Source: Porpolomopsis calyptriformis (Eukaryota > Basidiomycota > Agaricomycetes > Agaricales > Hygrophoraceae). Taken from it: a stretch of DNA of 64,000 nt. The stretch lies in NCBI GenBank assembly GCA_951640195.1, contig CATOCQ010000002.1, positions 155,001 to 219,000 on the forward strand, written 5' to 3'. Below, piece after piece: positions 23,000-34,486 of this stretch; the first letter of the stretch is position 1; the number at the start of each line of letters is the position of its first letter. Under the pieces are notes generated by a model. The model had not been told where the DNA came from. It ran no database searches and saw only the letters and a list, made by a program, of their open reading frames with translations. A program made the position numbers and the translations under genes.

Positions 23000-25679
23000 A
23001 TGGCCACCCAACCGATAGCCAACAAAGAAGGAGAGCTATTTGATGATGAGGCTTTATGGCCAGCCAAGACATCCACCCTCTTGAATAAACCGTCCAATTT
23101 CTGGCGCTTCTCAGAATTATCAACCCAAACAACATTCAAGCTCTTTTTCTACCACAACAACTCACTGCGATCTCGCGAAATACACATCCATTACCGCTCT
23201 ATCCTTGCTTTCCTTGACCTGAGTCATCGCCACAGCTGCCTTGAAGCAGAGAACCAGGTACGACATGCAGGACGAATCAAACAGTACCTCCAGAACCTCT
23301 GTTTGGCCGTGCAGCATGAGTTGTGGTTTGAGGATCGTAAACTGCTCACTCAAGCATCATTGCGATTGAAGACGGTGAAGCAATGGGCCGTCAGAGTCTA
23401 CCATTCATTTGGACACTCTCAAACAGGTCGCCAACTCTATGCCGATCGTTGCAAAAACGAGAACCGTCTGCCTTATGAAGATGACGATCCGACTCAATAT
23501 GGTGAGTAATCTTATCAATATTGGGTGCAACAGCTGATATTAAATCGCTCACTGAAGATTGGAAGAGTCACATATCCAGGGTCGTGTCATTTGGGAACGA
23601 GATGCTTGCGACCGACACTTGGTCAGACTCTCCAGCGACGGCTGGCACTTCAAGCGATGCCGCTCAAGAGAAATCTGACTCGCTGCAATATCTTATTGCG
23701 ATCGGATTCATCAACCATCCCAATGAACTGGGCCAAGGAGTGAGCGCCGCTAGTCTTCCCCAAAAACGATCTTTGTCCGATGATGAAGAACCCACGAGTC
23801 GAAAAAAACATCAACCAGCTACGATATCTGGTATGTGAAGTTATTCGCATCGCATCATCCTTATGAAGAAGAAGATAACGCATAACATCAGCACCCCTCA
23901 CCCAGAATAAGCACGACTACTTTACTTCGTTGAGGGGAGTGAACTTTCCCCAGGACGCATCCTCGATTCAATGGGCCAATGGGTCGCAAACCGTACTTCC
24001 ATGGGTTCACGTTCCGGGCCATCAAAATGCAGTCCGTCCATCATTTTGTGCTCGTTCTTGATCAGCTAACTGAAGCTTTGTTAAGGACGCTAAATTAGTT
24101 GAGGTGCTTGCCAAATCACCTGATGGTTCATCTGCAACCCATTCGATAAACAACTGGGACTTGGATGAAACTAACTATGTCGTTATCCCACCAAGAGAAC
24201 CTTCCCAACCACTTCATGCCATCGATGAAGCCGTGCGACTCCATCTCGCTAATCAGCGATGCATTATATTACAGGGTCAACATCTTGAAGGTCCGGAGAC
24301 GTTTTGTAAGGAGGAGATCGAGGCAGCAAGGGGTCCATTAAGCCAGCCAGTTCAGTGGCATGGTACGTAAAATCCATCTCTACGATTACTGTGGTTTAAT
24401 ATTGTATAGACGCAAGATTGCGTGCAGTCGGTAGGTCCAAGAAGGAGTCAGATGGCATCATCCACAGCCACTCTTCCCTGGGGGAGTTTATCGAGGCATC
24501 TGAGGATGTAGACATCTGTGGAAATATCCTGGATGCCCCTTCACTGAGAAATGCCGCCCCCTCTATTATATGGTAAGAGTGCTGAGAGCTTGTACATTGG
24601 CTTATTTCAACAAGTAACCTTAACAGTCGAATAAGTGACGAAGCACTCGCATTCCAGCTCACAAAACATGAATCATTCGCGAAGTTTTGGAAGCACCCTC
24701 CAAAGGACAAGTCGAAGCATCACAAGATGCCGAATACTCGACAAGAACTAGTCCTTCCAGGGCCACAGGTTATTCGGATGTGCACCTGGCAAATGATGCA
24801 GTGGAACCTGCTGATGCATGCTGGCTTCGTAACATTCCCCCACAAGGATGCTAACGGCTTGTGTACCTGGATCTATGCGCACGCCGGGATAAAAATTTGG
24901 GCCATTATTCGACCTAGATACACAAAAAGTCACAACTCCCGGAACAAGTTGCGCAGCCTGCACAAGGATATTTGCTTCAGTCAACTACACCAACTGAATC
25001 AACATGCTCAGATTTTCACGACGTTTCTTTCTGCAGGGGAGATTCTGTAAGTTTTTATATTATTAACGCTCTAAAAATTGATTACTCATGCTCATATATT
25101 GATTCTATGTGTCAGAATTATGCCTCCTGGCATTTGGCATGCCGTATACACCCCCACGCCAAGCTATTGTTCGGGAGGTCACTTTTATACCTATGAGACG
25201 CTTCACCTCACTGAACAATCGCGGGACTTCGACCATATGCATGGTCATTTTTCAACAAATGCAAATCACCACGTCTCAAGGTTGCTTTCTCGCATGGTTT
25301 TAGCGCTTCCACATGTCGCCAAAAGTCGAAGTGAGCACGTGAATGAATGATATCCCCTCATTTTTGTTTAAAAGCTAGCTTTCCAGAAATATATCGACGG
25401 CCATTCTTGGCGCTGGCCAGAATGATTCTCAAATCGAATGAGTACCTTTTGCCGGGTGAGCAGAAAAGGCCAGACCTTCCGATGACCGAGTGGGATGTCC
25501 TTTTTCAGGAGGAAGAAGGAGAAATCAACGAGGCCCAGAAACAGATCAAGGCGATACTAGAAAGGGCAGGAATCAGCCTGACAGCTATGGAGTCAGAAGT
25601 ACTCGTCAGTGGAGAGCATTGGATGGCGCTCAGTGAAGAAAAATGTTTATCCACCGAACTTTTTCTTCCACCGCCATAG
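23000..25679 (+). CDS. JmjC-domain dioxygenase with the recurring N-terminal domain
   Basis: Exon 1 (23000-23501) encodes the recurring domain: ILAFLDLSHRHS, KQWAVRVYHSFGHSQTGR and YEDDDPTQY. A Ser/Lys-rich linker follows with KRSLSDDEEPTSRKKH, then exons with NFPQDASSIQWANG and NNWDLDETNYVVIPP. The catalytic part carries HAGFVTFPHKDANGLCTW (metal ligands His 24841-24843 and Asp 24847-24849, H-x-D) and GIKIWAIIRP. After an intron near 25,048-25,116 comes IMPPGIWHAVYTP, with the distal His, and GGHFYTYETLHLTE. These are the hallmarks of a JmjC 2-oxoglutarate/Fe(II) domain, usually a histone demethylase. The C-terminus ends LFLPPP. The ATG at 23000 was preferred over 22973 because it opens the conserved exon. 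Intron ends are inferred. Confidence 0.72.
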
Positions 25680-26922
25680 GGACAGTTTCTATTCATTATC
25701 TATTGATGTGCTGCTATCATATGCCTGTACTTTGTTACAGTTTTACAATCGATACAATTGAGTTGGACTTTGATGCTCATGTCTCACGTGAAAAAAAAAA
25801 AACATACATGAATACATACATTACCTTGCCTGCGATGAAACCAATTACAACCTCATGTAACCTAGTAGATATGCCGAACACAATCTGCTTTATTTACATA
25901 TACAGAAAGGTGGCAGCTTCTGGACTCCCTATCCCTTAGGGAGATAGAGCCCCACGTTGTACTTGCGGTTAGTGTTTGGCCCAGCAGATGCGCTACACCC
26001 TTGAAGCTATTATCTCCCTCGGTTCACCCGTGTGGTTGAATGGTTGGGTCGCGTCGGTTGGCTGGGTGGGTTGCGCGCAGCTAACTCAGCCTCTGTCTCT
26101 CGTAATAGAGCTGCCTTCATTTTCTTCTTTTTATTCCGCTTCCACTTGTTTTGTTTGTAGTTTTTCCCTCGTTCAACCTGTGCTGTTGAAGTGGGAGAGA
26201 AATAAGAATAAGAATAAGTTAATAAATCAATACGCAATAAATAAATTCACGTTGAGTAGCCTGCCTACTTGGAGGTTCCGAGGTTCGTACCACGGCCACA
26301 CGTGTAGATGATTGTCTGCTATACAGTAGTCAAAGGATGCTAAGTTATCGAGCGGCTGAATGAACTAACTTGTTTGGCTGCACGATGCATGTTGGCAATG
26401 GAGCCCTAAGCCTCTGTTCGATTTCGCCTGCGAATGAAGAAGAAATCTCCTCTGTGGCTGATCATCATCATCAGTCTAGATATTTGATATCTGGTGTGGC
26501 ATGAGACCCATAGATCCCATTCACGTACCAGCTTTTGAGGTAGAATGTGCCAATGCGACATCCAATGGTGATTTATCCACATGTGTTGGGTCGATACTTA
26601 TATCGAACTCAGGGATCTTGACTGTGGCTGATCGTTTAGTCAGGATATCTGATGTAGCATGAGAGCGATGGATCCCATTCACACACCAGCTTGTTGTGCC
26701 AAACAGGTGTCGCCTTTGTCGAGAAGGTCGGCTGCAGAGAGTAAAACGTTTGAAGGGCCCACAGAGATATGTTCCCTCGCTTTGTTCAGTGCGCTTGCAA
26801 GGCTGTCTATAATACGATGACCCGAATTCATCCAGGTATTTTGTTTTTTATATTTGTTGAAAATATCTGTCCATCCTATTATAGAACGTAGTATAAACCA
26901 TCAGGACTTTGGGAGCGATTCA
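25680..26922. other. Intergenic with a small imperfect duplication
   Basis: No gene recognised. A block of about 80 bp at 26455-26540 (GTGGCTGATC, GATATCTGGTGTGGCATGAGA, GATCCCATTCACGTACCAGCTT) recurs imperfectly at 26622-26695, arranged as a direct repeat. Short A-rich runs lie near 25,790 and 26,205. Confidence 0.55.
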
Positions 26923-27444
26923 TCACGTACGATATTCCAATGGGTCGCCATGCATATAACTCTCCCAGCCCTGTTCTCTGCATGTGGTGAGATAAGCGTC
27001 ACGGTCAGGCTTTGAGTGGCCAAAGGAGTGCATCGTTCGAACGGCCCAAGGCCGGGTACTCCAAGGTTGTTCATTAAAGCTGGAAGGGGGTTCCATTGCG
27101 AAGAATTCTTCAAGGAGGTCATCCCTTAGCAGCTCTAAATAGCGCGACATCGATTTATCTCCAGAAACCAGGCTAGCCCAATATTGAAGATCAAGAAACG
27201 CAACCTGTTGGCACAGCATGAATGGCAAGGAAAAGTGGCGAGACTGATTCGTGATGATATTAAAGGCAATGAATTCCAATGGAAAATACTTCCAGCGTAT
27301 CTTTGTGTCGGAACCCATCGGTTTGAACAGGTAGTTCTTTGAATTCTCCAATTCAAATAGACACAGCCAGCTGCTTGGTTGAACCTCTGAGATGCCATCC
27401 TGCCATCTATGGGTATCGTTGAGAATAAAATCGAGATCTGCCAT
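26923..27444 (-). CDS. Second stand-alone copy of the recurring domain (partial)
   Basis: The ATG at 27442-27444 opens an exon with the same motif order as the JmjC gene's N-terminus: LCQQVAFLDLQYWASLV, SRYLELLRDDLLEEFF, RPWAVRTMHSFGHSKPDR, AYLTTCREQGW and HGDPLEY. The frame ends at 26923, but GTACGTGATG just before the stop is a likely donor, and I could not find convincing downstream exons. Either the gene is truncated after the first exon or the rest is too diverged to read. It faces the JmjC gene tail to tail across 1.2 kb, which suggests an inverted duplication of the N-terminal exon. Confidence 0.5.
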   Translation of the reverse strand: MADLDFILNDTHRWQDGISEVQPSSWLCLFELENSKNYLFKPMGSDTKIRWKYFPLEFIAFNIITNQSRHFSLPFMLCQQVAFLDLQYWASLVSGDKSMSRYLELLRDDLLEEFFAMEPPSSFNEQPWSTRPWAVRTMHSFGHSKPDRDAYLTTCREQGWESYMHGDPLEYRT

Positions 27445-28682
27445 TGGATTCGGATTCGGTAGTGCTTTCGGAACTTGTGAATGTTTGTTAATCCTATATT
27501 TGGTAGGTGTTCAAATCGAGCCCAGCATAACTTATGCTTGGCTGCGCACTTCAAAAGAGGCAGTTTGGACAATCGTGAGTGTAATTATAAAAGAAGGATG
27601 AACCATAAAATCAAGTGAGATGTTGAGGTCATCTCCATTGGAACTAAAATCGATGAAATTTTATCACCGAAGGTCTCTTTTTCTCGTTTGAATAGTAGCG
27701 ACTTTCTCATTGTATTACAGCATTCGTAACTGAAATTTACTGATAAACAGATCAACTGGCACTGATTCGTGGTGATCATGCAATGATTAGATGTACTTTG
27801 GGCATGGTGAAGTCAATTTAATGTAGACTAGTCAGCTGCCGCCTTAGCTAAATGTAAGTTTTCCAATTTGCCAATGATCCGCACCTACAAACCTACTCTG
27901 TGGTATTGTTTTTCAGTAACTAGAAATTTTCATCACTGAAAAGATGTGAGGGGGTGATTGAGTGATTTAGTTACTGTTTTTCGTTGATTTCCCTTCCCTT
28001 CCTTCCAACAGTCTCATTTTGGCAAAGGTTTGCTAATGTCTTCAACCTTATCGATAGCCTGTATTATGGAACGCAATACTTGCCTGCTAAGAAAACTTTA
28101 AATGCCGTCAATCTACGACATGCCAAGGTAAAGGGCCTCGGGTACACCTAGTATAGCAACATAAGATTAAAGTACGGCTGAAAGACATCTTTGTGCTTCT
28201 TCAGACGACTCAGAATCACTTATTTCTCACTTTGTAATGGAGCGTGACTGCCATCCTTGATGATGTTGGAGAAGCGGTGAATGGTTTGCACCTTGGTGAG
28301 TGGTCATCTGGATACCAACACAAAAGGTCATAATGAAAATTCAATTCATAGGGAATATCCGACGTGCGTGAGCAGATGAAATGTAGGAAAAGAGAGTGCG
28401 GGAGTGAGAATGGGTACGAGGGCCACCCTGAGAAGAAGGTAAAGAGGAAGTTGGCTAAGGGAGAACAAGGTGGAATCTACAGACGGGAGGGATGGCAAGG
28501 GTCACCATCCATGCTTCTCTACTGCATCCGAGAGATTGCGTGCCGAATCTTGATAACCATATTATTCAACACAGGGGCCTGATATTCAGATTTTTTAATG
28601 AAAGCCTTACCGTTCGATCCCAACCTCAGCATTTCCATCCTCTCGCCGTAACCGTTTGAAATCGTTTTGATCTCTCTGACCC
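27445..28682. other. Intergenic
   Basis: No gene recognised apart from the dispersed repeat listed separately at 28055-28150. A Lys/Arg-rich open frame at 28364-28582 has no supporting signal. Confidence 0.5.
28055..28150 (+). repeat. Dispersed repeat, about 100 bp, copy 1
   Basis: Contains TATGGAACGCAA, TTGCCTGCTAAGAAAACTTT, AAATGCCGTCAA, GACATGCC and GGTAAAGG..GGGTACAC. The same words in the same order occur at 43036-43133. A few substitutions and a nine-base insertion separate the copies. Confidence 0.85.
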
Positions 28683-29248
28683 CTAACCATCAATCCCATG
28701 GCTCTCCGTCGACTGTGGTCCAATGGGGTCATTATCAGTCCCCGGCTGGGTTGGCGCAGTGACGATCCCACAGTGGATTGTTTGCTGGATCTCTTCGGCT
28801 ATCTTGCCATCGCCATCCGTTGTCGACTGGGTGTTTACCGACGGCTCTGCTATGGTTGTCATCTTCGTGTTCTTTGAATTGACATAGACGGTCGGTAGTG
28901 TTTCTTCAGTTTCCTCATCCGACAAAAATTTGGCCTTCCATTGCTTTCTTCTTCTCGGGCTGACAGCTTTGGGGATGTTCATCTCATTCGCCTAACACGT
29001 CCCCTCTGTCAACCTGAAAAAAAGGAAAAGAGCAAGCTCACCTGGTGATGTTGGGCAGCGTGACTTTGATTCCCCGCAGATCCTGGTCCCATGGGGTTTC
29101 CCTCACCCTCCATCTGGTCTGAGGTCATAACCCTCTGAGATTGAGATCTAGTGGCCAAGTGAGGCGACGCGGACACAGTCATGAAGAAGACTGCTGGAGA
29201 TGGTCGTAGTAGAGGACCGTTCAGGTTCACCCTGTCAAACTGTGGCAT
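28683..29248 (-). CDS. Hypothetical protein, two exons, about 170 aa
   Basis: The ATG at 29248 gives MPQFDRVNLNGPLLRPS. A donor after HHQ and an acceptor GTGTTAG define an intron of about 50 bp that restores an open frame with NIPKAVSPRRRKQWKAKFL and DEETEETLPTVY, ending SHGIDG at 28683. The earlier acceptor (TTTTTTTCAG) would run into a stop. The basic patch followed by an acidic, Thr/Ser-rich tail suggests a disordered, perhaps nuclear, protein. I do not recognise it. It is divergent from the F-box gene starting at 29364. Confidence 0.4.
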
Positions 29249-29363
29249 TTTAAGCGACCCTAGCCACGTGAATAATCGATTTTAGTTGAGAGTGAGTCAA
29301 AGCGTCGAGGTCGACTTAGTATATAGAGCAGCCGAAAGTCTCCCAAAACCACCATCATCCATC

Positions 29364-30167
29364 ATGATTTCCCTTCCCATAGATCTGTGGCTCAAAATTA
29401 TCCCCTACATTCAGAACTCGTCCCAAGATCTGCTCGCACTGGCACTAGTAAACAGGAACTTTGCCTCCGTTGTGTTTCCATTCCTGGCCCGATACATGCT
29501 TGTCGATCCAATGCCAAAGCCGCAACACCCGATTCGTTTCCTTGAATTCACCTCCATCAGGAATTGGCACGGCGGTTGGGTTCAGCAAAATTTGAAGAGG
29601 GCTGGGAGCAACCTGAGGGTCACCAGGTTGGGATTCAATACGTCCGGTTGTCAGTGTTTCAGGTTATTCCTATGTGTCTGGGTTTTATCGCTAACCCCGC
29701 ATGAAGATGACTGCGTCGAACTCACGCACCTAAACTTTTTCCACAACGTGTGGCTCAGGGAAGTTACCCTCTCTGGATTACGACTAAGACGGCCGGGTAA
29801 CGTCAACCTAATCGATATCTCGAGGATATTTGCTGGATGTTCTATGGAAGATTTGACCAAGTTCACTCTCGATCTTACACGGGCCAACTGGGATAACTGC
29901 ATCAAAGTCAATTGGGCCCTCCTCGACGCATATCTTTCCTCGAGACCTTCCCTTCAATCTGTGCACATTTTAGGCCCTCTGTCTGTGATGGAGGTCAGCG
30001 ATATCATGCCACTGGTCACCGCGAAGGGCATCCTTGATGTCACGTTCAGGCCAACTTTGCCGGAACCATCGGTACCATTGGTACCATGGCCATCTATATC
30101 TGGGCGGATACGTAGGAGGAAGTTTCGAAGAAGGAAGGGGAGTGGAACGGGGCAGGATACAGGTTGA
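29364..30167 (+). CDS. F-box-like protein, 267 aa
   Basis: A single exon. The N-terminus ISLPIDLWLKIIPYI...LLALALVNRNFASVVFPFLAR has the Leu-Pro-x-x-hh-hh-I pattern and the spacing of the short F-box common in Agaricomycetes, which links substrates to SCF ubiquitin ligases. The rest, with LTHLNFFHNVWLREVTLSGLRL and SRPSLQSVHILGP, looks like weak leucine-rich units. Its C-terminus is Arg/Lys-rich. The ATG at 29364 begins the F-box; an upstream in-frame extension lacks a better start. A paralog lies in inverted orientation at 30944-31687. Target unknown. Confidence 0.7.
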   Translation: MISLPIDLWLKIIPYIQNSSQDLLALALVNRNFASVVFPFLARYMLVDPMPKPQHPIRFLEFTSIRNWHGGWVQQNLKRAGSNLRVTRLGFNTSGCQCFRLFLCVWVLSLTPHEDDCVELTHLNFFHNVWLREVTLSGLRLRRPGNVNLIDISRIFAGCSMEDLTKFTLDLTRANWDNCIKVNWALLDAYLSSRPSLQSVHILGPLSVMEVSDIMPLVTAKGILDVTFRPTLPEPSVPLVPWPSISGRIRRRKFRRRKGSGTGQDTG

Positions 30168-30943
30168 ATAGGAACGGGGCAATGTTATCCTGTAACAATC
30201 TGTTGAAATGGATCCGTTATGACCCTGGCTGATACTGACCAGTCCGAAGTGGAAGATATTGTCCTCTTGAGACTACCCAAGCCGAAGTCAGAGAACACAG
30301 AGAGAGATCGTTGTCATTGTTACTACATACATTTGCATCTGTGTCTACTTTTTATATGTATGCGACATCAAAGGGGTCAGGGCTTTGTGATCCTTTGATA
30401 GCACAATAGCCGATTGGTTGTTTGAAAAGATAGTTGAGACGGGATTGGGCCAAATACTTCACCAATAAAGGTGCGGAGCCATAAGGCTTCCTTTGCAGCA
30501 CGAGTTGCTACATATTTAGCTTTAGGGATCTCTCCGATGGGAAATGGCAGGGCGAATCTGCGTGGGTGACAAAAGCAACAGTTCGATATTACTTGCAGCC
30601 GCTGCGCAATCCAACAATCTTTCTTCTCAGTAATATCGTGCTATCAAAGGATCACAAAGCGCTTCGCTTTGTAGGTTAGACCCCTTCGATGTCGTATACA
30701 TATAAAAAGTAGACACAGATGCAGCAACAATGACAACGATCTCTCTCTGTGTTCTCCGCCTTGGGCTTGGGTCGTCTCAAGAGGACGATATCTTCCAATC
30801 CAGACTCATCAGTATCAGGCAGGGTCATCATACGCGATCCATTGCAACAGATGGCTACAGGATAACGTCACCACATTCCCATTCAACCCGTATCCTGCCC
30901 CCTTCCACTACCCTTCCTTCTTCAAAACTTCTTCCTGCCTCGC

Positions 30944-31687
30944 TTACATACCCACCCACGATAGGGATGGCCATGGTACCGATGGTTCCGGCAGGGTTGG
31001 CATGGATGTCACCCTAAGGATGCCCTTGGTGCCAATCAGTGGCATGATATCGTTGACCTCTATCACAAACAGAGGGCCTAAAATGTGCACAGATTGAAGG
31101 GAAGGTCTCGAGGAAAGATATGCGTCGAGGAGGGCCCAATTGACGTTGACGCAGTTATCCAGGTTGGCCCGTGTAAGATCCAGAGTGAACTTGGTCAAAG
31201 CACTCATCAGACATCCAGCAAATATTCTCGAGATATCGATTGTGTCGTAGTGACCCGGCATTTTTAGTCGTAATCCAGAGAGGGTAACTTCCCTGAGGTA
31301 TAAGTTGCAGGAAAAGCTTAACCGCTCGAGTTCTAGGCAGTCATCTTTATGCGGGATTAGTGATAAAGCCCAGACATATAGGAATAAACTAAAACACTGA
31401 CATCCGGAGACATCGAATCCCAACCTGGCGACCCACAGGTTACTCCCGGCCATCTCCAGATGTTCCTGAACCAAATCGCCGCCCCACTCCGAAATGGCGG
31501 TGAACTCAACAAGGTGGATAGGGTGTCGCGGCTGTGGCAATGGATTGACAATGGCATATTGGGCCAGGGAGGGCAACACAGCGGAGGAAACATCCCTATT
31601 CACTAGGGATAGTGCGAGTAGATCCCTGGGCCTGTCCTGAATGTGGGAGATTATTTTGAACCACAGCTCTAGGGGAAGGAGGATCAT
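30944..31687 (-). CDS. F-box-like protein, 247 aa, inverted paralog
   Basis: Single exon from ATG 31687. It matches the other F-box protein along its length: LLPLELWFKIISHIQ...LLALSLVNRDVSSAVLPSLAQ, GCQCFSLFLYVWALSLIPH, and the near-identical SRPSLQSVHILGP. It is shorter because the C-terminus diverges after LPEPSVPWPS and lacks the basic tail. Amino-acid differences are scattered and both frames are open, so both copies were probably kept as genes after the inverted duplication rather than one decaying. Confidence 0.7.
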   Translation of the reverse strand: MILLPLELWFKIISHIQDRPRDLLALSLVNRDVSSAVLPSLAQYAIVNPLPQPRHPIHLVEFTAISEWGGDLVQEHLEMAGSNLWVARLGFDVSGCQCFSLFLYVWALSLIPHKDDCLELERLSFSCNLYLREVTLSGLRLKMPGHYDTIDISRIFAGCLMSALTKFTLDLTRANLDNCVNVNWALLDAYLSSRPSLQSVHILGPLFVIEVNDIMPLIGTKGILRVTSMPTLPEPSVPWPSLSWVGM

Positions 31688-31789
31688 GATGGATGGTGGG
31701 TGGTGGCTTAGGGAGAAAGTGGAGAATTGGGGTCGAGAAAAAATGAGGGGATTTTATAGTTTGGATGCCACGATTATTGTGGCTTGTGG

Positions 31790-32095
31790 CAAACGAGCTC
31801 TGCCCACGCTCACTGTCGATTGGCTTGGTTTTCTCGCCCCTTAATTCTCAGACCGCGGTAGGTTCATGTCCTGTCAGCGAACGCTGCATGCGTCATACAG
31901 TTAGTCAGTGCTACACAGCGCTATGTTACCATTCACCTTCGGTCGGCCTGGTTCTTGCCTCTTAGCTTCACTGCACCACAATGTATCACCACCTTTTAAC
32001 CAAGTACACTCTGTTCGGAACAGAGCGGTTCGGTTCAGAGGAGTACACTGAAACTCTGTTAGACTGCTCTCCAACCTTTGCTTCAAACGGAATGC
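31790..32095 (-). repeat. Satellite-related dispersed repeat, inverted relative to 45.7-46.1 kb
   Basis: Read in reverse complement, this segment shares with 45,690-46,060 the palindrome CTCTGTTC(C/G)GAACAGAG, the words AGCTAAG..GCACCACAA / TTGTGGTGC, and a GACAGGACATGA-type block that resembles the unit of the nearby satellite. It lies between the F-box pair and the AT-hook gene. Confidence 0.6.
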
Positions 32096-32345
32096 ATTTA
32101 TTTCAGCCAGGCCTCTAAGTGAACGCAAGGGAGAAGGGCAGGTAGAAGAAGGTGGCAGGATCAGGATCGAATGGCGCAGTGTTATTCCACAGTTGTCCTC
32201 TACTTTTTAGCTCAATCTACAGCTCCATCGACTCAATACGGTATATGCAGTGAAGTATAGCAGGCGTAGCTGATAAATCTCGACAAACAAACCATACTTG
32301 CCCCGATCACTTTAGTGCATCTTGCTAAATCTCTTGATAAAATCC

Positions 32346-34352
32346 ATGGAGACTGATTTGCATGCTCTCGAAACTAGCTGGTGGCCTGTTGGAAAGGTCC
32401 TGCAGGCCACGGTTCCGCTATCCTCACGATGCTATATCAAAAACACCACCCAGGATGGACTCATGTCAGTCCAAGCGGCCCAACATATTTGTTCTCTCCC
32501 GATAAAGTGGAGGCCAATATTCACCGTCATTGACTTGTGCCAGCTTCAGCTGCAATTTCAAAAAGAGGATGGAGGGAGTCATCTTGGAAAGTTGATGGTA
32601 TGGTATGACATGCTTAGGACGTATATCATAAAGGAAGCGCAAAGAGAAAAGCCTGCGTCTGGCAGTCTTTGGATTCCTGATGTCGTTCATCGGTTCTGTG
32701 TTCGACTGGAGCTAGGGAAGGCCCACCAGCCCAAAAAACTCAAAGCATTCGAAGCCGAGCTTAGAAGCCATTATTCTTCCAGACAACACTGGTGGTATGG
32801 TAAGATATCGATATTTTCAAGGCTAGGCTTGAGTAATAAATGCTTGTATACCCAGACCTTTTATCCTGGAAGCAGAGCAAAGAATTCTACTGGCTTCCCC
32901 AAGTCCTAAAATCCGTTGATCCTTTCAGTGACCGATCGAATTGCACCACCTGGCTTGACGGTTTCGAAGCAGACTGCATCTTATTTGGGTTCACCAATCG
33001 TTTGGAGGCTGTCGCGATCTCCTCCGTGGAACTTGAGCGTGTACCTGAGCTTGAACTTGGACCTGGGTATGAACACGAACACGAATATGAACAAGATGAT
33101 AACGATCAAGGTGAGGGTGAAGGTGAAGGTGTGTGATCCTGATGTCAATTCGATAGCTTGTTAAGTACTTATCATTCAATTAATTTCATGAGCTCCAAAA
33201 AGGAAGCGAGGACGCCCACGCAAGGACAAGCATGTTGAATTATCTAATGATTTCCCCAAAGCACGGATTCTGAGGAGTGGAGAGAGGGTTGCATCTTGCC
33301 CTATGGATTTCTTTCAGACCCTCCCTGCATTAACGGGGGGTGATGTCCCCAGAAAAAAGGCCATGAGAAAGGTACCGACTATGTTATTTTTCAATGGCGT
33401 CATATTCACCATACACAGAGAATTCAAGCGAATACAAAACCAGAAGCAGAAGCAGGCGTCTCAGCAAAGTCACTACCTGCTTCTCCTGGCAAGGACTTCC
33501 AGGTTTGTTTGTAGTTTTATGTTTGTATTTGAATGATTTGTACAGGTAAGACGCCCTAAGCAGCCCTCATTGGCAAGGCGTATACCCTCCTCAGCTATAC
33601 CATCTGTGAATCACCCTCAGCAGGTGGGTCTTATCTTCTTCATACCTAGTCAGAAGCAATGGCGATTTATCCAAGAATTCGTCCAGAAAAATCGAAATCG
33701 AAATCTATCCGAAAGCCTGCTTGTAGGTCTGGATCCAGAAATAGAGGTTGAGAAAAGGAAAAGGGTATAGTATTTTCCCCATCATGTGCCTCGTGTATGC
33801 TTATATGTATGTCTCCTAGGATACGAAGGGGAAGGGGCGCGCTACAGACACCACTCTGGTGGGTATCAGGCTTGCATTCGAGTCATTCGGAGTACAAGTC
33901 CAGATGGATGGTGACGGTAGCCATCCTTTTTCTTCTAGGTCGTGGATGATGGTCACGATAAGCTAGAACCAGAACCCATCCCACGTTGGGTGAAATTGCT
34001 CCTTCAGCCACTCAGCGGTAATGCAGATGACCTCGCAACCCACCTCCTTGATCTATCGGATGCAATGAAAGGATACGACAAGAAAGGCATATGGGTCGAT
34101 TTGTCACACTTTGATGTAGACATGGTATGTCTTTCTGTCGAATATGGGGGTATTGCATCCATCCATTTTTCTGACTAGATCAAGAATCTGGTGATGGAGT
34201 GGAAAAAGCGACAAGACTTGGCAAATTTCACTATGTTTGAGGACAACGACGAGTTGGTTTTCATGAAGAGAACGTTCAAAGGCATACACGCCCTCATTGC
34301 CAAAGGTGCCATGCACAACTTTCATAAGTATGTTGAGGAAATGATGAAATGA
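32346..34352 (+). CDS. AT-hook protein with novel N-terminal region, multi-exon
   Basis: Exon 1 from ATG 32346 contains IKWRPIFTVIDLCQLQLQF and GSLWIPDVVHRFCVRLELG. A donor at GGTATG|GTAAG joins to YDLLSWKQSKEFYWLPQVLK, then WLDGFEADCILFGFTN and an acidic stretch of Glu/His/Asp. A further exon opens with KRGRPRKDKH, a classic AT-hook that binds the minor groove of AT-rich DNA, followed by ARILRSGERVASCP. Later exons carry DDGHDKLEPEPIPRWVKLLL and WKKRQDLANFTMFEDNDELV, ending at TGA 34350-34352. I do not know the family. The AT-hook plus neighbours suggests a DNA-bound chromatin factor. Some exon ends are inferred. Confidence 0.55.
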
Positions 34353-34486
34353 AGACAAGGTTGCGATGCACAAATGAATAGAATGGCTGAATGAACGAAT
34401 GCTGAACGAATGCTGAATGCTATTACAGCTAATAAAGCTACCCCATCTTCAGACAAAAACCAGGTGAATAGTACAGTGAGTGTATA

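Larger units (their letters stand above)
29340..31700. repeat. Large imperfect inverted repeat carrying two F-box genes
   Basis: Arm 1 (about 29340-30410) and arm 2 (about 30636-31700) are reverse complements with visible divergence. Matching landmarks include TCAAAGGGGTCAG versus CTAACCTACAAAGC..GGGGTC blocks near the centre, CATATAAAAAGTAGACACAGATG in arm 2 against its complement in arm 1, and the two coding regions. About 225 bp of unique sequence lie between the arms, with no gene seen. Confidence 0.85.

Noticed and set aside
25940..26310. Possible tRNA gene or SINE (GGTTCGTACC box near 26,282)
   Set aside because: No matching acceptor stem or credible A box at the right distance, and no poly(A) or target-site duplication.
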